From NCBI RefSeq assembly GCF_013377235.1, contig NZ_CP016226.1, positions 744,001 to 808,000 of the forward strand: DNA of 64,000 nt, in the 5' to 3' direction. The position numbers were made by a program, and so were the translations under genes. Shown one piece after another: positions 28,050 to 38,902 of this stretch (the stretch's first letter is position 1; every line of letters starts with the position of its first letter). The notes under the pieces were generated by a model. The model was not told the DNA's origin. It did not search any database and was given only the letters and a program-made list of their open reading frames with translations. This stretch comes from Mannheimia varigena. GTDB taxonomy: Bacteria; Pseudomonadota; Gammaproteobacteria; Enterobacterales; Pasteurellaceae.

Positions 28050-28541
28050 CTATTTTTGATTAAAATTTACTAAAATATCTGTTGCCGATTGATTCTGCGG
28101 AACAACCGTTATTTGTCGCCCTTCATTCATATAATCAATCTGAATGGCAAAATCAGCTTCCGGAATCATTCCCTTGCCTTTGCTTGCCCATTCAAGCAAA
28201 CACAATGTTTGTGGTTTGAAATAATCACGAATACCCATAAATTCCAGTTCTTCCGGGTCAGCTAAGCGATATAAGTCAAAATGGTAAACATTAAAAGGAG
28301 CGAGATGATACTCTTCAACTAACGTATAAGTCGGACTTTTCACATTACCTTGATGCCCAAATCCTCTTACAATACTACGAGTTAAGGTCGTTTTGCCCGC
28401 CCCTAACTCGCCGTTTAGGTAAATTACCAGAGCGTGATTGCTGTCTTGCAACAAATAGTTTTTTAGCCCTAATGCGAATGATTGACCAAATTCAAGTAAT
28501 TTAGTTTCATCTTCGCAGTAAAAAGAGAGTAAATCAGCCAT
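28050..28541 (-). CDS. tsaE: tRNA t6A biosynthesis ATPase TsaE
   Basis: TsaE is the ATPase that works with TsaB and TsaD to make threonylcarbamoyladenosine at position 37 of ANN-reading tRNAs. The 163-residue protein has the P-loop [16 protein letters not shown] near residue 46 and the family segments [12 protein letters not shown] and [17 protein letters not shown]. Its start codon overlaps the stop of orn by one base, and amiB follows 16 bases later, so orn-tsaE-amiB are probably one operon. Confidence 0.95.
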   Translation of the reverse strand: MADLLSFYCEDETKLLEFGQSFALGLKNYLLQDSNHALVIYLNGELGAGKTTLTRSIVRGFGHQGNVKSPTYTLVEEYHLAPFNVYHFDLYRLADPEELEFMGIRDYFKPQTLCLLEWASKGKGMIPEADFAIQIDYMNEGRQITVVPQNQSATDILVNFNQK

Positions 28542-29095
28542 TATTTTTCGTCTAAATTAATAAAATGTTCCCGATAAAATTTTAATTCGTTGATGGATTC
28601 ACGAATATCGTCTAACGCCAAGTGCGTATTACCTTTGCTGAAGTTGTCGAGAATTTCTGGCTTCCAGCGTCTTACCAACTCTTTGAGCGTACTCACGTCT
28701 AAATGGCGGTAGTGGAAATAATCCGCTAAATCAGGCATATATTTATAAAGGAAACGTTTATCCTGTGCAATACTGTTGCCACAAATTGGCGAACTTCCTT
28801 TTGGTACCCAACGCTTTAAGAAATCAATAGTTTGTAATTCTGCCGCACGCTCAGTGAATTTACTCGCTTTCACTCGCTCAATTAAGCCGTTTGCCGTATG
28901 GGTTTTCACACACCAATCACTCATTTTTCCTAATAATTCATCAGATTGATAAACTGCTAAAACCGGACCTTCCGCTAAAATATTCAGATCTTTATCAGTC
29001 ACAATAGTTGCTATTTCAATAATGCGTTCTTTTTCCGGATCTAAACCTGTCATTTCAAGATCGATCCAAATTAGATTTTGTGCATCTTGGCTCAT
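28541..29095 (-). CDS. orn: Oligoribonuclease
   Basis: Orn is a DEDDh 3'-5' exoribonuclease that degrades di- and short oligonucleotides (including pGpG) left by other RNases. At 184 residues it matches the family length; the acidic residues are visible in [20 protein letters not shown] (first Asp and Glu), in [15 protein letters not shown] and in [11 protein letters not shown]. It overlaps tsaE by one base and follows coaD by 23 bases, so it is probably co-transcribed with both. Confidence 0.96.
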   Translation of the reverse strand: MSQDAQNLIWIDLEMTGLDPEKERIIEIATIVTDKDLNILAEGPVLAVYQSDELLGKMSDWCVKTHTANGLIERVKASKFTERAAELQTIDFLKRWVPKGSSPICGNSIAQDKRFLYKYMPDLADYFHYRHLDVSTLKELVRRWKPEILDNFSKGNTHLALDDIRESINELKFYREHFINLDEK

Positions 29096-29118
29096 TTTAT
29101 TTCCTTTTTATTACTCAA

Positions 29119-29595
29119 TTATTTTGCAAATTTTAGGGCATTTTTGACCGCTTGTGGCACAAACTGGCTCACATCACCATTGTGGCGGTAAATCTCTCTC
29201 ACCATTGTGGAAGAGAGATAACGCCACTCCACTGATGGTGGGAAAAAAATCGTTTCTAGGCTTCCCGAAAGTTTGTGGTTGATCTGAGCAAGTTGGATTT
29301 CATAGTCAATATCGTCTGCACTACGAATGCCACGAATAAGCACCTTCGCATTCTGCTCTTTAGCAAAATCCGCCAGTAAACCACTAAAACCAATCACTTC
29401 AATATTATCAAGCTCTGCACAACTTTTTTTCACTAATTCAACACGCTCTTCTAGCTCGAAAAGCGGTTGCTTACTTGGATTTTTAGCCACCGCAACAATC
29501 ACTTTTCCAAAGAGCATTGAAGCCTTACGAATAATATCTAAATGCCCGTTGGTAATGGGATCAAAAGTCCCTGCATAAATAACGTTATAGCTCAT
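29119..29595 (-). CDS. coaD: Phosphopantetheine adenylyltransferase
   Basis: CoaD transfers AMP from ATP to 4'-phosphopantetheine, the penultimate step of coenzyme A synthesis. The 158-residue protein shows the nucleotidyltransferase motif [15 protein letters not shown] with the HxGH-equivalent NGHLD, the conserved [14 protein letters not shown] stretch and the second motif [10 protein letters not shown]. It lies 14 bases downstream of waaA, the same waaA-coaD order as in E. coli. Confidence 0.97.
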   Translation of the reverse strand: MSYNVIYAGTFDPITNGHLDIIRKASMLFGKVIVAVAKNPSKQPLFELEERVELVKKSCAELDNIEVIGFSGLLADFAKEQNAKVLIRGIRSADDIDYEIQLAQINHKLSGSLETIFFPPSVEWRYLSSTMVREIYRHNGDVSQFVPQAVKNALKFAK

Positions 29596-29609
29596 TTTAT
29601 TTCTCTGAT

Positions 29610-30890
29610 CTATTTCTCTAAATAGGGGCTTAACAGTTCCAAATGCCGTTTTAACGCTCCTTGGTTTTCTTGTAATACACTAAAACCTGACGCGGCTATG
29701 TCTCGCCCGATTTGTGGTTGAGTTAATAATAACTGGATACATTCAGCTAAGGCTTCCGCAGAACTTTCAACCTCAATCACGCCTTTCACTTCCCTCAATT
29801 TTTCAAATACTTCCGGAAAATTGTAGGTAAATAGTCCTGAAATAACAGGTATATTAAAAGCGATTGGTTCAAGCGGATTATGTCCGCCATGTTTAACTAA
29901 ACTACCACCAACAAAAGCAATATCAGAAAGCCCGTATAGTAACATCATTTCGCCCATTGTATCGCCTAACAGGACCTTGGTGTCTTGATTTAATGCCTTA
30001 TGTCCTGAGCGTTTTACATAATCCAAACCTGATTTTTTAACCAAAAGCTCGACTAACTTAAAACGTTCGGGGTGCCTCGGCACTAAAATCAATACCAAAT
30101 CCGGATACTTATTCAATAACATTTGATGCGCTTCTAAAATCAATTTTTCTTCACCTTCGTGCGTACTACCTGCAATCCAAACTGGTCTTGTCCGTAAATT
30201 CAGAGCTGACTTTGTTTTTAGTACGCTTTGGTGTAGCTCTGGCGTAATTTCCAAATCAAATTTAAGGTTGCCCGTATTTACCATTTTGGCAGGATTATAG
30301 CCTAGTGCTAAATAACGATCTTTACTCACTTCATCTTGTGCCAAGATAAGCGAAATTTGATTAAGCATATCTTTTATACTGCCTCTAATCCAACCATAAC
30401 GTTTAGCTGAACGAGGAGAAAGCCTTGCATTGGCAATCACAAACGGAATATTACGTAAATGTACTTTGCGGATCAAATTCGGCCATAACTCGGTTTCAAT
30501 CACGATCATCATCTTTGGATCGATAAAATTTAAAAATCGCTCCACCGCATCAGGCAAATCGTAAGGCAGATAAAAATGCGAAACTGAATCGCCAAAAGCG
30601 GACATCACACGATCCGAGCCTGTTGGTGTAACTGTTGTAACAATAAGTGGTAAATCCGGATATTGTTTGCCAATCGCTTTGATTAGCGGTGTTGCCGCAA
30701 TCACTTCACCTACAGAAGCAGCGTGAATCACTACTCCCTTGGCTTTCGGCTTTTCCGCCTCGTCATAAACACCATAACGCTCCCACAATCGCTTACGGTA
30801 AGCCGGCTGTTTACGCCCTTTGTACCACATCAAAAGCAAAATCACGGGCTGTAATAAATAACTTAAGCAGATATAGAGTAAACGGAGCAT
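29610..30890 (-). CDS. waaA: Kdo transferase WaaA (KdtA)
   Basis: WaaA transfers Kdo from CMP-Kdo to lipid A at the cytoplasmic face of the inner membrane. The 426-residue protein has an N-terminal membrane anchor (about residues 2-20), the family stretches [19 protein letters not shown] and [11 protein letters not shown], and the C-terminal nucleotide-binding region [15 protein letters not shown]. In Haemophilus the enzyme adds a single Kdo that KdkA then phosphorylates; the kdkA gene at the left of this window suggests the same arrangement here (inference). It heads a waaA-coaD(-orn-tsaE-amiB) transcription unit. Confidence 0.96.
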   Translation of the reverse strand: MLRLLYICLSYLLQPVILLLMWYKGRKQPAYRKRLWERYGVYDEAEKPKAKGVVIHAASVGEVIAATPLIKAIGKQYPDLPLIVTTVTPTGSDRVMSAFGDSVSHFYLPYDLPDAVERFLNFIDPKMMIVIETELWPNLIRKVHLRNIPFVIANARLSPRSAKRYGWIRGSIKDMLNQISLILAQDEVSKDRYLALGYNPAKMVNTGNLKFDLEITPELHQSVLKTKSALNLRTRPVWIAGSTHEGEEKLILEAHQMLLNKYPDLVLILVPRHPERFKLVELLVKKSGLDYVKRSGHKALNQDTKVLLGDTMGEMMLLYGLSDIAFVGGSLVKHGGHNPLEPIAFNIPVISGLFTYNFPEVFEKLREVKGVIEVESSAEALAECIQLLLTQPQIGRDIAASGFSVLQENQGALKRHLELLSPYLEK

Positions 30891-30901
30891 TTATTTTCCT
30901 T

Positions 30902-30935
30902 ACAAGCGGTCTTTTTTTCTAATTTTTTTGCAAAT
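30902..30935 (+). repeat. Extended DNA uptake signal sequence (USS)
   Basis: A complete ACAAGCGGT core (30902-30910) followed by a T-rich tract and TTTTTTGCAAAT, the extended form of the Actinobacillus pleuropneumoniae-type USS recognised during competence. Similar cores recur throughout the window, inside and between genes, for example at 12332, 17350, 22119, 38774 and 60188. Confidence 0.8.
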
Positions 30936-30957
30936 CAGCCTTATTATACCTAAAAAT

Positions 30958-30988
30958 AAACCACGAAATAGTTTGGATTTCGTGGTTT
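30958..30988 (-). terminator. Terminator of trhP
   Basis: AAACCACGAAAT (30958-30969) and ATTTCGTGGTTT (30977-30988) form a perfect 12-base stem downstream of the trhP stop, followed on the minus strand by ATTTTTAG. Confidence 0.82.
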
Positions 30989-31006
30989 ACATTATTTTAA
31001 CTGAAA

Positions 31007-32386
31007 TTAGGCTTGATGTGGATTGCGAGTATTAGCCTTCACCAAATTACGCATTAATAGGGCAAAATCCAAATCAATGTCTTGCGGCACATCTAAAAAG
31101 ACGAAATGTCCGTCCCCAAGGGCGGCTTCTACGCTTTCGTTTTTGCGGTTTAGCATACGTTCGATTTTGAATACAATGTTGCCTTTTGGCGTCATCATTT
31201 CCACTGAATCGCCCACTAAGAATTTATTTTTTACGGCGACTTCTGCCATACCTTGCTCATTGCGTTTACCAGTAAATTCGCCGACAAATTGTTGGCGTTC
31301 GGAGATCGAATAGCCGTATTCGTAATTTTGATATTCATCGTGCGTGTGGCGGCGTAGGAAACCTTCGGTGTAGCCACGGTGTGCTAGGCTTTCGAGCGTA
31401 TCTAATAACGACTCATCAAACGGCTTACCAGCGGCAGCATCATCAATCGCTTTACGGTAAACTTGAGCGGTTCTCGCACAGTAGTAGAACGATTTGGTAC
31501 GCCCTTCAATTTTCAGAGAATGTACGCCCATTTGGGTTAAACGCTCAACGTGCTGCACTGCACGCAAGTCTTTCGAGTTCATAAAATAGGTGCCGTGCTC
31601 ATCTTCAAAAGCGGTCATTTGCTCGTCAGGGCGTTGTGATTCGGTGTAGAGGAACACTTTGTCGGTCGCTTCGCCTGAGCCTAAGGTTGGAGCAATGTTC
31701 TTTACTTCAATTTCCGGCTCATATTTCGGCACGATCTGACCGACTTCGTCCACTTTACCCTCTTCCATTTTGTATTCCCAACGGCACGCATTGGTGCAAG
31801 TGCCTTGGTTCGGGTCACGTTTGTTGATGTAGCCTGAAAGCAAACAACGACCTGAATACGCCATACATAACGCACCGTGAACGAAAATTTCCAGCTCCAT
31901 TTCCGGCACTTGTTGGCGAATTTCTTCGATTTCTTCAAGGGATAATTCACGGGATAAAATCACACGAGTTAAACCCATTTGATGCCAGAATTTCACCGTT
32001 GCCCAGTTCACCGCATTTGCTTGCACGGAAAGGTGAATATCCATTTCAGGGAAGTTTTCACGCACTAACATAATCAAGCCCGGATCAGACATAATCAATG
32101 CGTCCGGCTTCATATCCACCACCACTTTTAAATCTTTGATGAAGGTTTTGAGCTTGGAGTTGTGTGGGGCGATATTCACTACCACATAGAATTTTTTACC
32201 GAGAGCGTGAGCTTCATCAATCGCAATTTTTAAATTTTCGTGGTTAAATTCGTTGTTACGCACACGCAAGCTGTAACGTGGCTGACCGGCGTAAATCGCA
32301 TCGGCTCCATAAGCAAAAGCGTAACGCATATTTTTTAATGAACCGGCTGGCGAAAGCAGCTCAGGTTTGGCATATTTTAAAGTCAT
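31007..32386 (-). CDS. trhP: tRNA 5-hydroxyuridine modification protein TrhP (YegQ, U32 family)
   Basis: TrhP (YegQ) is a U32 'peptidase'-family protein that takes part in prephenate-dependent formation of 5-hydroxyuridine at the wobble position of tRNA. The 459-residue protein starts MTLKYAKPELLSPAGSLKNM, and carries the U32 signature ELEIFVHGALCMAYSGRCLLS with the cysteines of the probable iron-sulfur site (also NQGTCTNACRWEY). A longer frame from 32428 exists, but the ATG at 32386 has AGAGATT upstream and gives the usual family N-terminus. Confidence 0.92.
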   Translation of the reverse strand: MTLKYAKPELLSPAGSLKNMRYAFAYGADAIYAGQPRYSLRVRNNEFNHENLKIAIDEAHALGKKFYVVVNIAPHNSKLKTFIKDLKVVVDMKPDALIMSDPGLIMLVRENFPEMDIHLSVQANAVNWATVKFWHQMGLTRVILSRELSLEEIEEIRQQVPEMELEIFVHGALCMAYSGRCLLSGYINKRDPNQGTCTNACRWEYKMEEGKVDEVGQIVPKYEPEIEVKNIAPTLGSGEATDKVFLYTESQRPDEQMTAFEDEHGTYFMNSKDLRAVQHVERLTQMGVHSLKIEGRTKSFYYCARTAQVYRKAIDDAAAGKPFDESLLDTLESLAHRGYTEGFLRRHTHDEYQNYEYGYSISERQQFVGEFTGKRNEQGMAEVAVKNKFLVGDSVEMMTPKGNIVFKIERMLNRKNESVEAALGDGHFVFLDVPQDIDLDFALLMRNLVKANTRNPHQA

Positions 32387-32539
32387 AGGTAATCTCTTTT
32401 CTGATAACAAGTCAGGACTTTCCAACAAGGGAAAGCGTAAGCGGTCTATTTTCTAAGAAATCTTGCATATTGGCAAGTTAATCCATACAATTCGCTTCTT
32501 TAAGCTCTTTTATTTACACTTTTTGTGGGGAACAAAGCG

Positions 32540-32911
32540 ATGAAACTTAAACTTATTTTAGCAACAAGCTTGCTTGCATTTTCGGCGTTAAGCCAAGCTC
32601 AAAGCATCAAAATGGAAATGATGCAGATGAATATGAACGCCAGCAAATTAATGAGAGCCGGCAGTGCGGAAGATTTTCAGGCAATCGCCAAAGATTTCAT
32701 TGAAATTACTGAGAAAACCAAAGCAATTTTGCCTAACAGCGTAGAGGGCGACAAAGCGGCGGCTGAAGATTATCAAGCTGGAATGCAGAAATTAATTGAT
32801 GTGGTGAAAAAAGCAGACGAAAAAGCCAAAGCTGGTGAGTTACAAGAAGCCAAAATGATGGTTTCAGAGCTTGAAATGATTAAGCGTGAGTATCACAAAA
32901 AATACAAATAA
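32540..32911 (+). CDS. cybC: Cytochrome b562
   Basis: A small periplasmic four-helix-bundle haem protein; its electron-transfer partners are unknown. The 123-residue precursor has a signal peptide (cleavage after about residue 20, SQAQ), leaving about 103 residues. The C-terminus KREYHKKYK matches the end of E. coli cytochrome b562, where the His is an axial haem ligand; the other ligand, a Met near the mature N-terminus, is met by one of several methionines in MEMMQMNMN. No CxxCH is present, so haem would be bound non-covalently. A GTG start at 32525 is in frame, but the ATG at 32540 preceded by GGGGAAC fits better. Confidence 0.85.
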   Translation: MKLKLILATSLLAFSALSQAQSIKMEMMQMNMNASKLMRAGSAEDFQAIAKDFIEITEKTKAILPNSVEGDKAAAEDYQAGMQKLIDVVKKADEKAKAGELQEAKMMVSELEMIKREYHKKYK

Positions 32912-32923
32912 TCGCATAAAACG

Positions 32924-32952
32924 AAGGTGGGAAACTCCCACCTTTTATTTTT
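32924..32952. terminator. Terminator between cybC and dnaE
   Basis: AAGGTGGGA and TCCCACCTT form a 9-base stem with a 3-base loop, followed by TTATTTTT. It lies between convergent genes. Confidence 0.85.
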
Positions 32953-32955
32953 CCT

Positions 32956-35900
32956 CTACTCAAACTCTAACTCCACCGAATTTTCCCCCAACAACGCTTT
33001 GAGCTCAGAGAACATTTGCTCGTTTGGCGTTACCCTCCATTCTACGCCGCCTTTTAGCAATACACGCCCTTCCGGGCTTTGATAGTAGAAGTGTAGCGGT
33101 AGTGTTCCTTCCTTATAAGGGGTGATGATAGCGGTCATTTTTTTGATAAAAGTTGCAGATAGCTGTTCTTGGCTAATTGCCAATGCCAAACTTTTTGCAA
33201 ATCGGGATCTCGCCTCATCAAGGGAAAGCACCTCTCTTGCCGACATTTTCAAGCCGCCGCTGAAATCATCAAATTGAATCGAGCCGCTGGCAACAATAAC
33301 CTGATCTTGCTGCATTAAATGCCCGAAATTCTCTAATGCCTCAGAGAAAAGCGTAATATCGAGTTTACCCGAACGGTCTTCAATAGTTGCAATCCCAATA
33401 CGGCTGCCACGCTTGGTAACCGCTACTCGAGATGCCATTACCATACCAGAAACAGTCGCCATTTGCCCACGGAAAGTTGGTTGTAACTCATTTAAGCGAT
33501 TTGGCGAATAGTGCGACAGCTCTTTCAAAAATCTACCGATTGGGTGACCGCTTAAATATAGCCCTAATGTTGCACGTTCGCCGTCTAAAATAGTTTGTTC
33601 CGACCATTTTGGCGTATTGGCATAGGCATTTTGCACTTCTTCAGGGGTTTCGGTCAGCACGCCAAACATATCGCTCTGCCCAAGTTCTTCCATTTTGCTA
33701 TGTTGATCTGAAGCTTTCAACGCATCTTCGAGATTTTTCATCAAGGCAGCACGGTGCGGGCCTAATTTGTCGAACGCTCCTGACATAATCAGGCTTTCAA
33801 AGGTTCGGCGGTTGATTTTTCTTAAATCGACCCGAGCCGTCAGATCAAACAGATCTTTAAAACGCCCGTCTTTGTTACGTGCCTCTAAAATTGCTTCAAT
33901 TGGGCCTTCGCCCACGCCTTTAATTGCCCCCAAACCATAGACAATTTCGCCTTTTTCATTCACGCTGAAACGGTGTTTTCCGCTGTTCACATCCGGCGGT
34001 ACAACGGTGAGCCCCATATTGATACACTCATCATAGAAGCCCACGATTTTGTCGGTATTGTCCATCTCAGAAGTCATTACCGCCGCCATAAATTCAGCCG
34101 GGTAGTGAGCTTTTAACCAAAGCGTTTGGTAGGAAACCAAAGCGTAGGCTGCGGAGTGAGATTTGTTGAAGCCATAGCCGGCGAATTTTTCTACTAAATC
34201 AAAAATTGCCCCGGCTAATTTACCATCAATCCCTTTCGATTCTGCCCCTTTTTCAAAAACTTCACGTTGAGCTGCCATCTCTTCCGGCTTTTTCTTACCC
34301 ATCGCACGGCGAAGTAAGTCCGCTCCACCGAGGGTATAGCCTGCCAGCTCTTGAGCAATTTGCATTACTTGTTCTTGGTAAACAATTACGCCGTAAGTCG
34401 GCTCCAAAATCGGCTGTAGGCACTCGTGCTGATATTCAGGATCAGGGTAAGAAACCTCTTCTTTGCCGTGTTTACGGTCGATAAAGTTCTGCACCATTCC
34501 CGACTCCAGCGGACCTGGTCGGAACAAGGCTACAAGAGCGATAATATCCTCAAAACAGTCAGGCTTGAGGCGGGAAATCAAATCTTTCATTCCTCGGCTT
34601 TCAAGCTGGAACACAGCTGTGGTTTTCGCTGCTAGCAATAAGTCGAAGGATTTTTTGTCATCAAGCGGAATAGTTTCAATCCGAATTGGTTCTTTGCTTT
34701 CACGGGCTAAACGCTCGTTGATCATCTCCAACGCCCATTTAATGATGGTGAGCGTACGCAAGCCTAAGAAGTCGAATTTCACCAAGCCTGCATATTCCAC
34801 ATCGTTTTTATCGAAATGGGTAACCGGGTGCAAACCTTCGCTATCGCAATAGAGTGGTGAGAAATCGGTAATTGCTGTTGGGGCAATCACCACTCCCCCT
34901 GCGTGCTTACCGGCATTTCGGGTTACGCCCTCAAGCTTGCGAGCCATATCGATTAGATCTTTAACTTCTTCATCAGCCTCGTACAGCTCAGGGAGTTTTG
35001 GCTCAGCGGCAAAAGCTTTTTCTAGTGTCATTCCCGGATCGGGCGGAATCAGCTTGGAAATTCTGTCCACAAAGCTATACGGATGCCCCAACACTCGCCC
35101 TACATCTCGAATTACTGCTTTTGCCGCCATCGTTCCGAAGGTAATAATTTGTGATACCGCTTGGCGACCGTAAGTTTCCGCCACGTGTTCGATCACGCGA
35201 TCTCGGCCGTCCATACAGAAGTCCACATCAAAATCGGGCATTGAAACCCGTTCAGGATTTAAGAAACGCTCGAAAAGCAAGTCAAATTCCAGCGGATCAA
35301 GGTCGGTAATTTTTAATGCATAAGCAACCAACGAGCCCGCTCCCGAGCCTCGCCCCGGACCAACCGGAATATCGTTATCTTTCGACCATTGAATAAACTC
35401 CATCACGATCAAGAAATAACCTGGGAAGCCCATTTGGTTGATAACATCTAATTCAACTTGCAATCTTTCGTCATAAACTGCCCGCTTGTTAACTCTTTCT
35501 TCAGGCTCAGGAAATAAAAACTCAAGGCGTTCTTCTAAACCTTCTCGAGATTTTTTTACTAAAAAATCTTCGGTTGAAAGCTCACCTGTCGGGAAATTTG
35601 GTAGGAAATATTCGCCCAAACGCACCGTCACTGAGCAGCGTTTCGCAATTTCCACCGTATTAGCTAAGGCACTCGGTAAGTCTGCAAACAGCTTGCACAT
35701 TTCCTCTTCTGAGCGGAAATATTGCTTTGGAGAATATTTTTTCGGGCGTTTCGGATCATCTAAAGTATAGCTGTCGTGAATTGCCACGCGGATTTCGTGA
35801 GCATCAAAGTCATCTTCTTTTAAGAAAACAACATCATTCACCGCCACTAAAGGAATTGCATTTTTTTGGGAAAATTCGACCGCTTGTTTAATGTAGCGTT

Positions 35901-36432
35901 CTTCGTCTGCTCGCCCTGTACGGCAAACCGACATATAAAAATGATTTGGATAATATTGTTGATAAAAAGCGAGTTTCTCAGCAGCTTCTGATAGATTTTC
36001 TTTAAGTAAAGCTTTACCCACATCGCCCATTCTCCCACCTGAAAGCACAATAATGCCTTCATTCAGCTCAGCCAGCCATTCTCTCTCTACCATTGGAAAT
36101 TCAATGTAGCCTTGTTGATAGGCTTTGGAGAGAATTTGGGTAATATTGTGGTATCCTATATTGTTTTTAGCTAATAGCGTTAGCTCAAAATAATTATCAC
36201 CACCTGTATCCGATTTGACATACACGTCAGCACCGATAATCGGTTTAATACCTGAGCCCAGTGCTTCGCCATAAAATTTCACCAAGCCACAGAAGTTTGT
36301 AAAGTCGGTTAAGCCCATTGCCACCATATTATTGGCAACAGCTGCTTTGACTAACGATTTCACTTTGGCTAAACCGTTAATCATTGAGAAATCACTGTGA
36401 ACTTTTAAATGGACGAAACGACAATCAGACAT
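32956..36432 (-). CDS. dnaE: DNA polymerase III alpha subunit
   Basis: DnaE is the replicative polymerase catalytic subunit. The 1158-residue protein (E. coli 1160) has the N-terminal PHP domain ([16 protein letters not shown]), the polymerase core with [16 protein letters not shown] and the catalytic aspartates in [14 protein letters not shown] near residue 400, the conserved [23 protein letters not shown] segment (about 760), and a C-terminal OB-fold region. It appears to be a single gene with a promoter in the 84-base gap from lptG. Confidence 0.98.
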   Translation of the reverse strand: MSDCRFVHLKVHSDFSMINGLAKVKSLVKAAVANNMVAMGLTDFTNFCGLVKFYGEALGSGIKPIIGADVYVKSDTGGDNYFELTLLAKNNIGYHNITQILSKAYQQGYIEFPMVEREWLAELNEGIIVLSGGRMGDVGKALLKENLSEAAEKLAFYQQYYPNHFYMSVCRTGRADEERYIKQAVEFSQKNAIPLVAVNDVVFLKEDDFDAHEIRVAIHDSYTLDDPKRPKKYSPKQYFRSEEEMCKLFADLPSALANTVEIAKRCSVTVRLGEYFLPNFPTGELSTEDFLVKKSREGLEERLEFLFPEPEERVNKRAVYDERLQVELDVINQMGFPGYFLIVMEFIQWSKDNDIPVGPGRGSGAGSLVAYALKITDLDPLEFDLLFERFLNPERVSMPDFDVDFCMDGRDRVIEHVAETYGRQAVSQIITFGTMAAKAVIRDVGRVLGHPYSFVDRISKLIPPDPGMTLEKAFAAEPKLPELYEADEEVKDLIDMARKLEGVTRNAGKHAGGVVIAPTAITDFSPLYCDSEGLHPVTHFDKNDVEYAGLVKFDFLGLRTLTIIKWALEMINERLARESKEPIRIETIPLDDKKSFDLLLAAKTTAVFQLESRGMKDLISRLKPDCFEDIIALVALFRPGPLESGMVQNFIDRKHGKEEVSYPDPEYQHECLQPILEPTYGVIVYQEQVMQIAQELAGYTLGGADLLRRAMGKKKPEEMAAQREVFEKGAESKGIDGKLAGAIFDLVEKFAGYGFNKSHSAAYALVSYQTLWLKAHYPAEFMAAVMTSEMDNTDKIVGFYDECINMGLTVVPPDVNSGKHRFSVNEKGEIVYGLGAIKGVGEGPIEAILEARNKDGRFKDLFDLTARVDLRKINRRTFESLIMSGAFDKLGPHRAALMKNLEDALKASDQHSKMEELGQSDMFGVLTETPEEVQNAYANTPKWSEQTILDGERATLGLYLSGHPIGRFLKELSHYSPNRLNELQPTFRGQMATVSGMVMASRVAVTKRGSRIGIATIEDRSGKLDITLFSEALENFGHLMQQDQVIVASGSIQFDDFSGGLKMSAREVLSLDEARSRFAKSLALAISQEQLSATFIKKMTAIITPYKEGTLPLHFYYQSPEGRVLLKGGVEWRVTPNEQMFSELKALLGENSVELEFE

Positions 36433-36467
36433 AATGCTAAGGTAGAATTAAGATTTAAAGGAATATT

Positions 36468-36512
36468 CAAGCGGTCATCTTTGCAAAAAATTTTGTAAAA
36501 ATGACCGCTTGT
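36468..36512 (-). terminator. lptG terminator formed by an inverted USS pair
   Basis: Two USS cores face each other (TCAAGCGGTCAT at 36467-36478, ATGACCGCTTG at 36501-36511) and pair over about 11 bases with a loop of about 22 bases. It lies between lptG and dnaE. Confidence 0.6.
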
Positions 36513-36516
36513 AAAA

Positions 36517-37614
36517 TTAATCACGTTTTTTGCTCAGTAACCACCAAACAATGACTAAACAGAGCAAACTTGGAATTAATGCCCCAACAGGCACAGGTAG
36601 CCAAGTGGCAATAAGACTTAAATTGCCAAATACAATGTTCGCCACGTAGAACATAAAGCCGGCAACAATCCCGATAACAATTTTTGCCCCCATCGTGCTG
36701 CTGCGAAGCGGTCCGAAAATAAAGGAGATCGCAAGCAGCATCATCACTGCCATTGAGATCGGCTGGAATACTTTACGCCAGAACGTAATTTCAAAGCGTT
36801 TCGGATCTTGCCCGGTATCTTTCAAGAAGCCGACATAATCCGCCAAACCCGAAATAGAGAGTGATTCCGGTTTGAGTGATACAATCCCAAGCTTGCTTGG
36901 TGTTAGGCTAGTTTGCCAAACTTGATCAGGCTGTTTTGCCTGCTCAATCTGATTATCACCCACTTCCGATTTTTCCACTTTAGAGAGCTTCCAACCTTTA
37001 TCATCACTATATTTAGCCGAATCTGCTCTGAGAATTGATTTCAGTTCACGCTTTTGCTCACTGTCACCAAATTCGTAAATCAGAATATTGCTCAAGCTTT
37101 TTTCATTATTAATACGTTTAATGTAGATAAAGGAATTACCATCTTTCGCCCAAAAACCGTCTTTAGTAGCAATCATCGAACCGCCACTTTGCGCAATAGA
37201 ACGCATATTACGGGCAAATTGTTCAGTTTGCGGCACACCCCATTCGCCGATAATCATTGTAAAAAGCACCAGAGGCAATGCAGTTTTCATTACAGCTAAA
37301 CCAATTCTAAAACGAGAAAAGCCAGAGGCTTGCATTACCACCAATTCACTGCGGCTGGCAAGATTACCTAAACCTAATAGTGAGCCTAATAAGGCCGCAA
37401 TCGGGAAAAAGGTTTCGATATCTCTTGGAATGGTTAAAAAGGTATAATAAGCTGCTTTCAAACCATCATAAGAACCTCGCCCTACATCACGAAACTCCTC
37501 AACAAATTTGATGATAGCCCCTAGCCCAATCAGCAAAAAAAGAGTGAGGAAAATAGATGATAAAATCGTTTTGCCAATGTAGCGTTCTAAAATATTCATT
37601 GAGAAAATTTTCAT
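36517..37614 (-). CDS. lptG: LPS export permease LptG
   Basis: LptG, with LptF and the ATPase LptB, forms the ABC transporter that extracts lipopolysaccharide from the inner membrane and passes it to LptC and LptA. The 365-residue protein has two N-terminal helices (about residues 10-35 and 58-85), the LASRSELVVMQASGFS cytoplasmic coupling segment, a periplasmic jellyroll domain (about 130-265), and three or four C-terminal helices (MMLLAISFIFGPLRSSTMG). The ATG at 37614 overlaps the lptF stop (TAATG), so the two are translationally coupled; an in-frame ATG at 37599 is an alternative. Confidence 0.95.
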   Translation of the reverse strand: MKIFSMNILERYIGKTILSSIFLTLFLLIGLGAIIKFVEEFRDVGRGSYDGLKAAYYTFLTIPRDIETFFPIAALLGSLLGLGNLASRSELVVMQASGFSRFRIGLAVMKTALPLVLFTMIIGEWGVPQTEQFARNMRSIAQSGGSMIATKDGFWAKDGNSFIYIKRINNEKSLSNILIYEFGDSEQKRELKSILRADSAKYSDDKGWKLSKVEKSEVGDNQIEQAKQPDQVWQTSLTPSKLGIVSLKPESLSISGLADYVGFLKDTGQDPKRFEITFWRKVFQPISMAVMMLLAISFIFGPLRSSTMGAKIVIGIVAGFMFYVANIVFGNLSLIATWLPVPVGALIPSLLCLVIVWWLLSKKRD

Positions 37615-38723
37615 TATGCTACCGCCTTATTCGTTGGCTTTTTTGCACTAAACTGATAGCGTAATTTAGACATAAATTTACCATTCCATATATTCAACAC
37701 AATACCTAAAATTAAAAAGGCAACGGAGACTAACGGCATCAAAATCTCTGCATTTAGCTTGCCCGAGCCACCTGATGATTTGAGCGAGCTTTGCAGTAAG
37801 AAATAGATTAAATAAAGTAGTAATGCAGGTAATAATTTAGCAAAACGCCCTTGTCGAGGGTTTACACTACTCATCGGCACAGCTAATAATGCCATTAACG
37901 GCACCGCCAGAATCAAGGCTAAACGCCAATGTAATTCAGCTTTAGCCTCCGGAGTGTCAGTTTCCATTAGCTTCGCGAAATCAGCTCGCTGTACTAATTT
38001 TTCGTCTGATTCCACATCTTGATAACCTAAATAAGCGGAATAATTTTCAAAGTGAGAAATACGAAAATCTGGGCTTTTCGGCGTCCCTTCAAAACGCTTA
38101 CTTTCTGATAACGTTAAAACCTGATCACCATTTGGCAAACCTTGTAAAGTACCAGACTCTGCCACAACTACCGAAGGTTTATTATTCTTCTGTTGTTCAG
38201 GTTGGAACACATAAATATCGTTTAAACTGTTATTTTCAATACTATCAATAAATAGTACATAGCCGCCTGCCGACATAAACTGCCCAGCAGAAAGGGCGGC
38301 AAAACGTGGATTCGCTTTCGCTTCGGCTAGCATTTCACTTTGTTTGTTAATCGCCCAAGGAGTCAGCCAAAAGACGTTATAAACCGCTAATGCAGTAGTA
38401 AAAATAGACAAGAACATCGCCACTTTAACTAATAAGCCTTGCCCTATCCCACAGGCTCGCATCACCGTGATTTCACTCTCGGCATAAAAACGCCCAAGCG
38501 TTAATAATAGAGCAATGAAAAGCGACAATGGCAACATAAGCTGTGCCATTGTCGGCATACCTAATCCTAACAAACTAACCACTAAATCAGCCGGTACTTT
38601 ACCACTTACTGCAGAACTCAAAACTCGCACTAATTGCTGGCAGAAAAAGATGAGCAGTAGGATAAACAATATCGCTAATTGGCTTTTAAATATCTCTTTA
38701 GTTAAATATCGGCTTAAAATCAC
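37614..38723 (-). CDS. lptF: LPS export permease LptF
   Basis: The second membrane subunit of the LptBFG lipopolysaccharide extractor. The 369-residue protein begins [20 protein letters not shown] and has the same layout as LptG: N-terminal helices, [17 protein letters not shown] coupling segment, a periplasmic domain with [14 protein letters not shown], and C-terminal helices with [25 protein letters not shown]. It is the first gene of lptFG and diverges in function from its other neighbour, the STN-like gene, with a hairpin between. Confidence 0.95.
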   Translation of the reverse strand: MILSRYLTKEIFKSQLAILFILLLIFFCQQLVRVLSSAVSGKVPADLVVSLLGLGMPTMAQLMLPLSLFIALLLTLGRFYAESEITVMRACGIGQGLLVKVAMFLSIFTTALAVYNVFWLTPWAINKQSEMLAEAKANPRFAALSAGQFMSAGGYVLFIDSIENNSLNDIYVFQPEQQKNNKPSVVVAESGTLQGLPNGDQVLTLSESKRFEGTPKSPDFRISHFENYSAYLGYQDVESDEKLVQRADFAKLMETDTPEAKAELHWRLALILAVPLMALLAVPMSSVNPRQGRFAKLLPALLLYLIYFLLQSSLKSSGGSGKLNAEILMPLVSVAFLILGIVLNIWNGKFMSKLRYQFSAKKPTNKAVA

Positions 38724-38773
38724 AGTTTTTCTCTATCTATAATGTCTAAAATATTAAGTCACACTTAGCTATA

Positions 38774-38807
38774 ACAAGCGGTCTCTTTTTTACAATTTTT
38801 TGCAAAA
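38774..38807 (+). repeat. Extended DNA uptake signal sequence (USS)
   Basis: ACAAGCGGT core (38774-38782) followed by a T-rich tract and TTTTTTGCAAAA, matching the extended A. pleuropneumoniae-type USS. It lies upstream of lptF. Confidence 0.78.
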
Positions 38808-38869
38808 GTGTTCTTCATACGAATTGGTAATAATACCTTTTTTAGCTAGAAAAATCATCTATAGAAAAA

Positions 38870-38893
38870 TTACGCACGGCTAAGCGTGCGTAA
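38870..38893 (-). terminator. Terminator of the STN-like gene
   Basis: TTACGCACG (38870-38878) and CGTGCGTAA (38885-38893) form a perfect 9-base stem with a 6-base loop; on the minus strand it is followed by TTTTTC. Confidence 0.78.
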
Positions 38894-38902
38894 ATTCATT
38901 GT

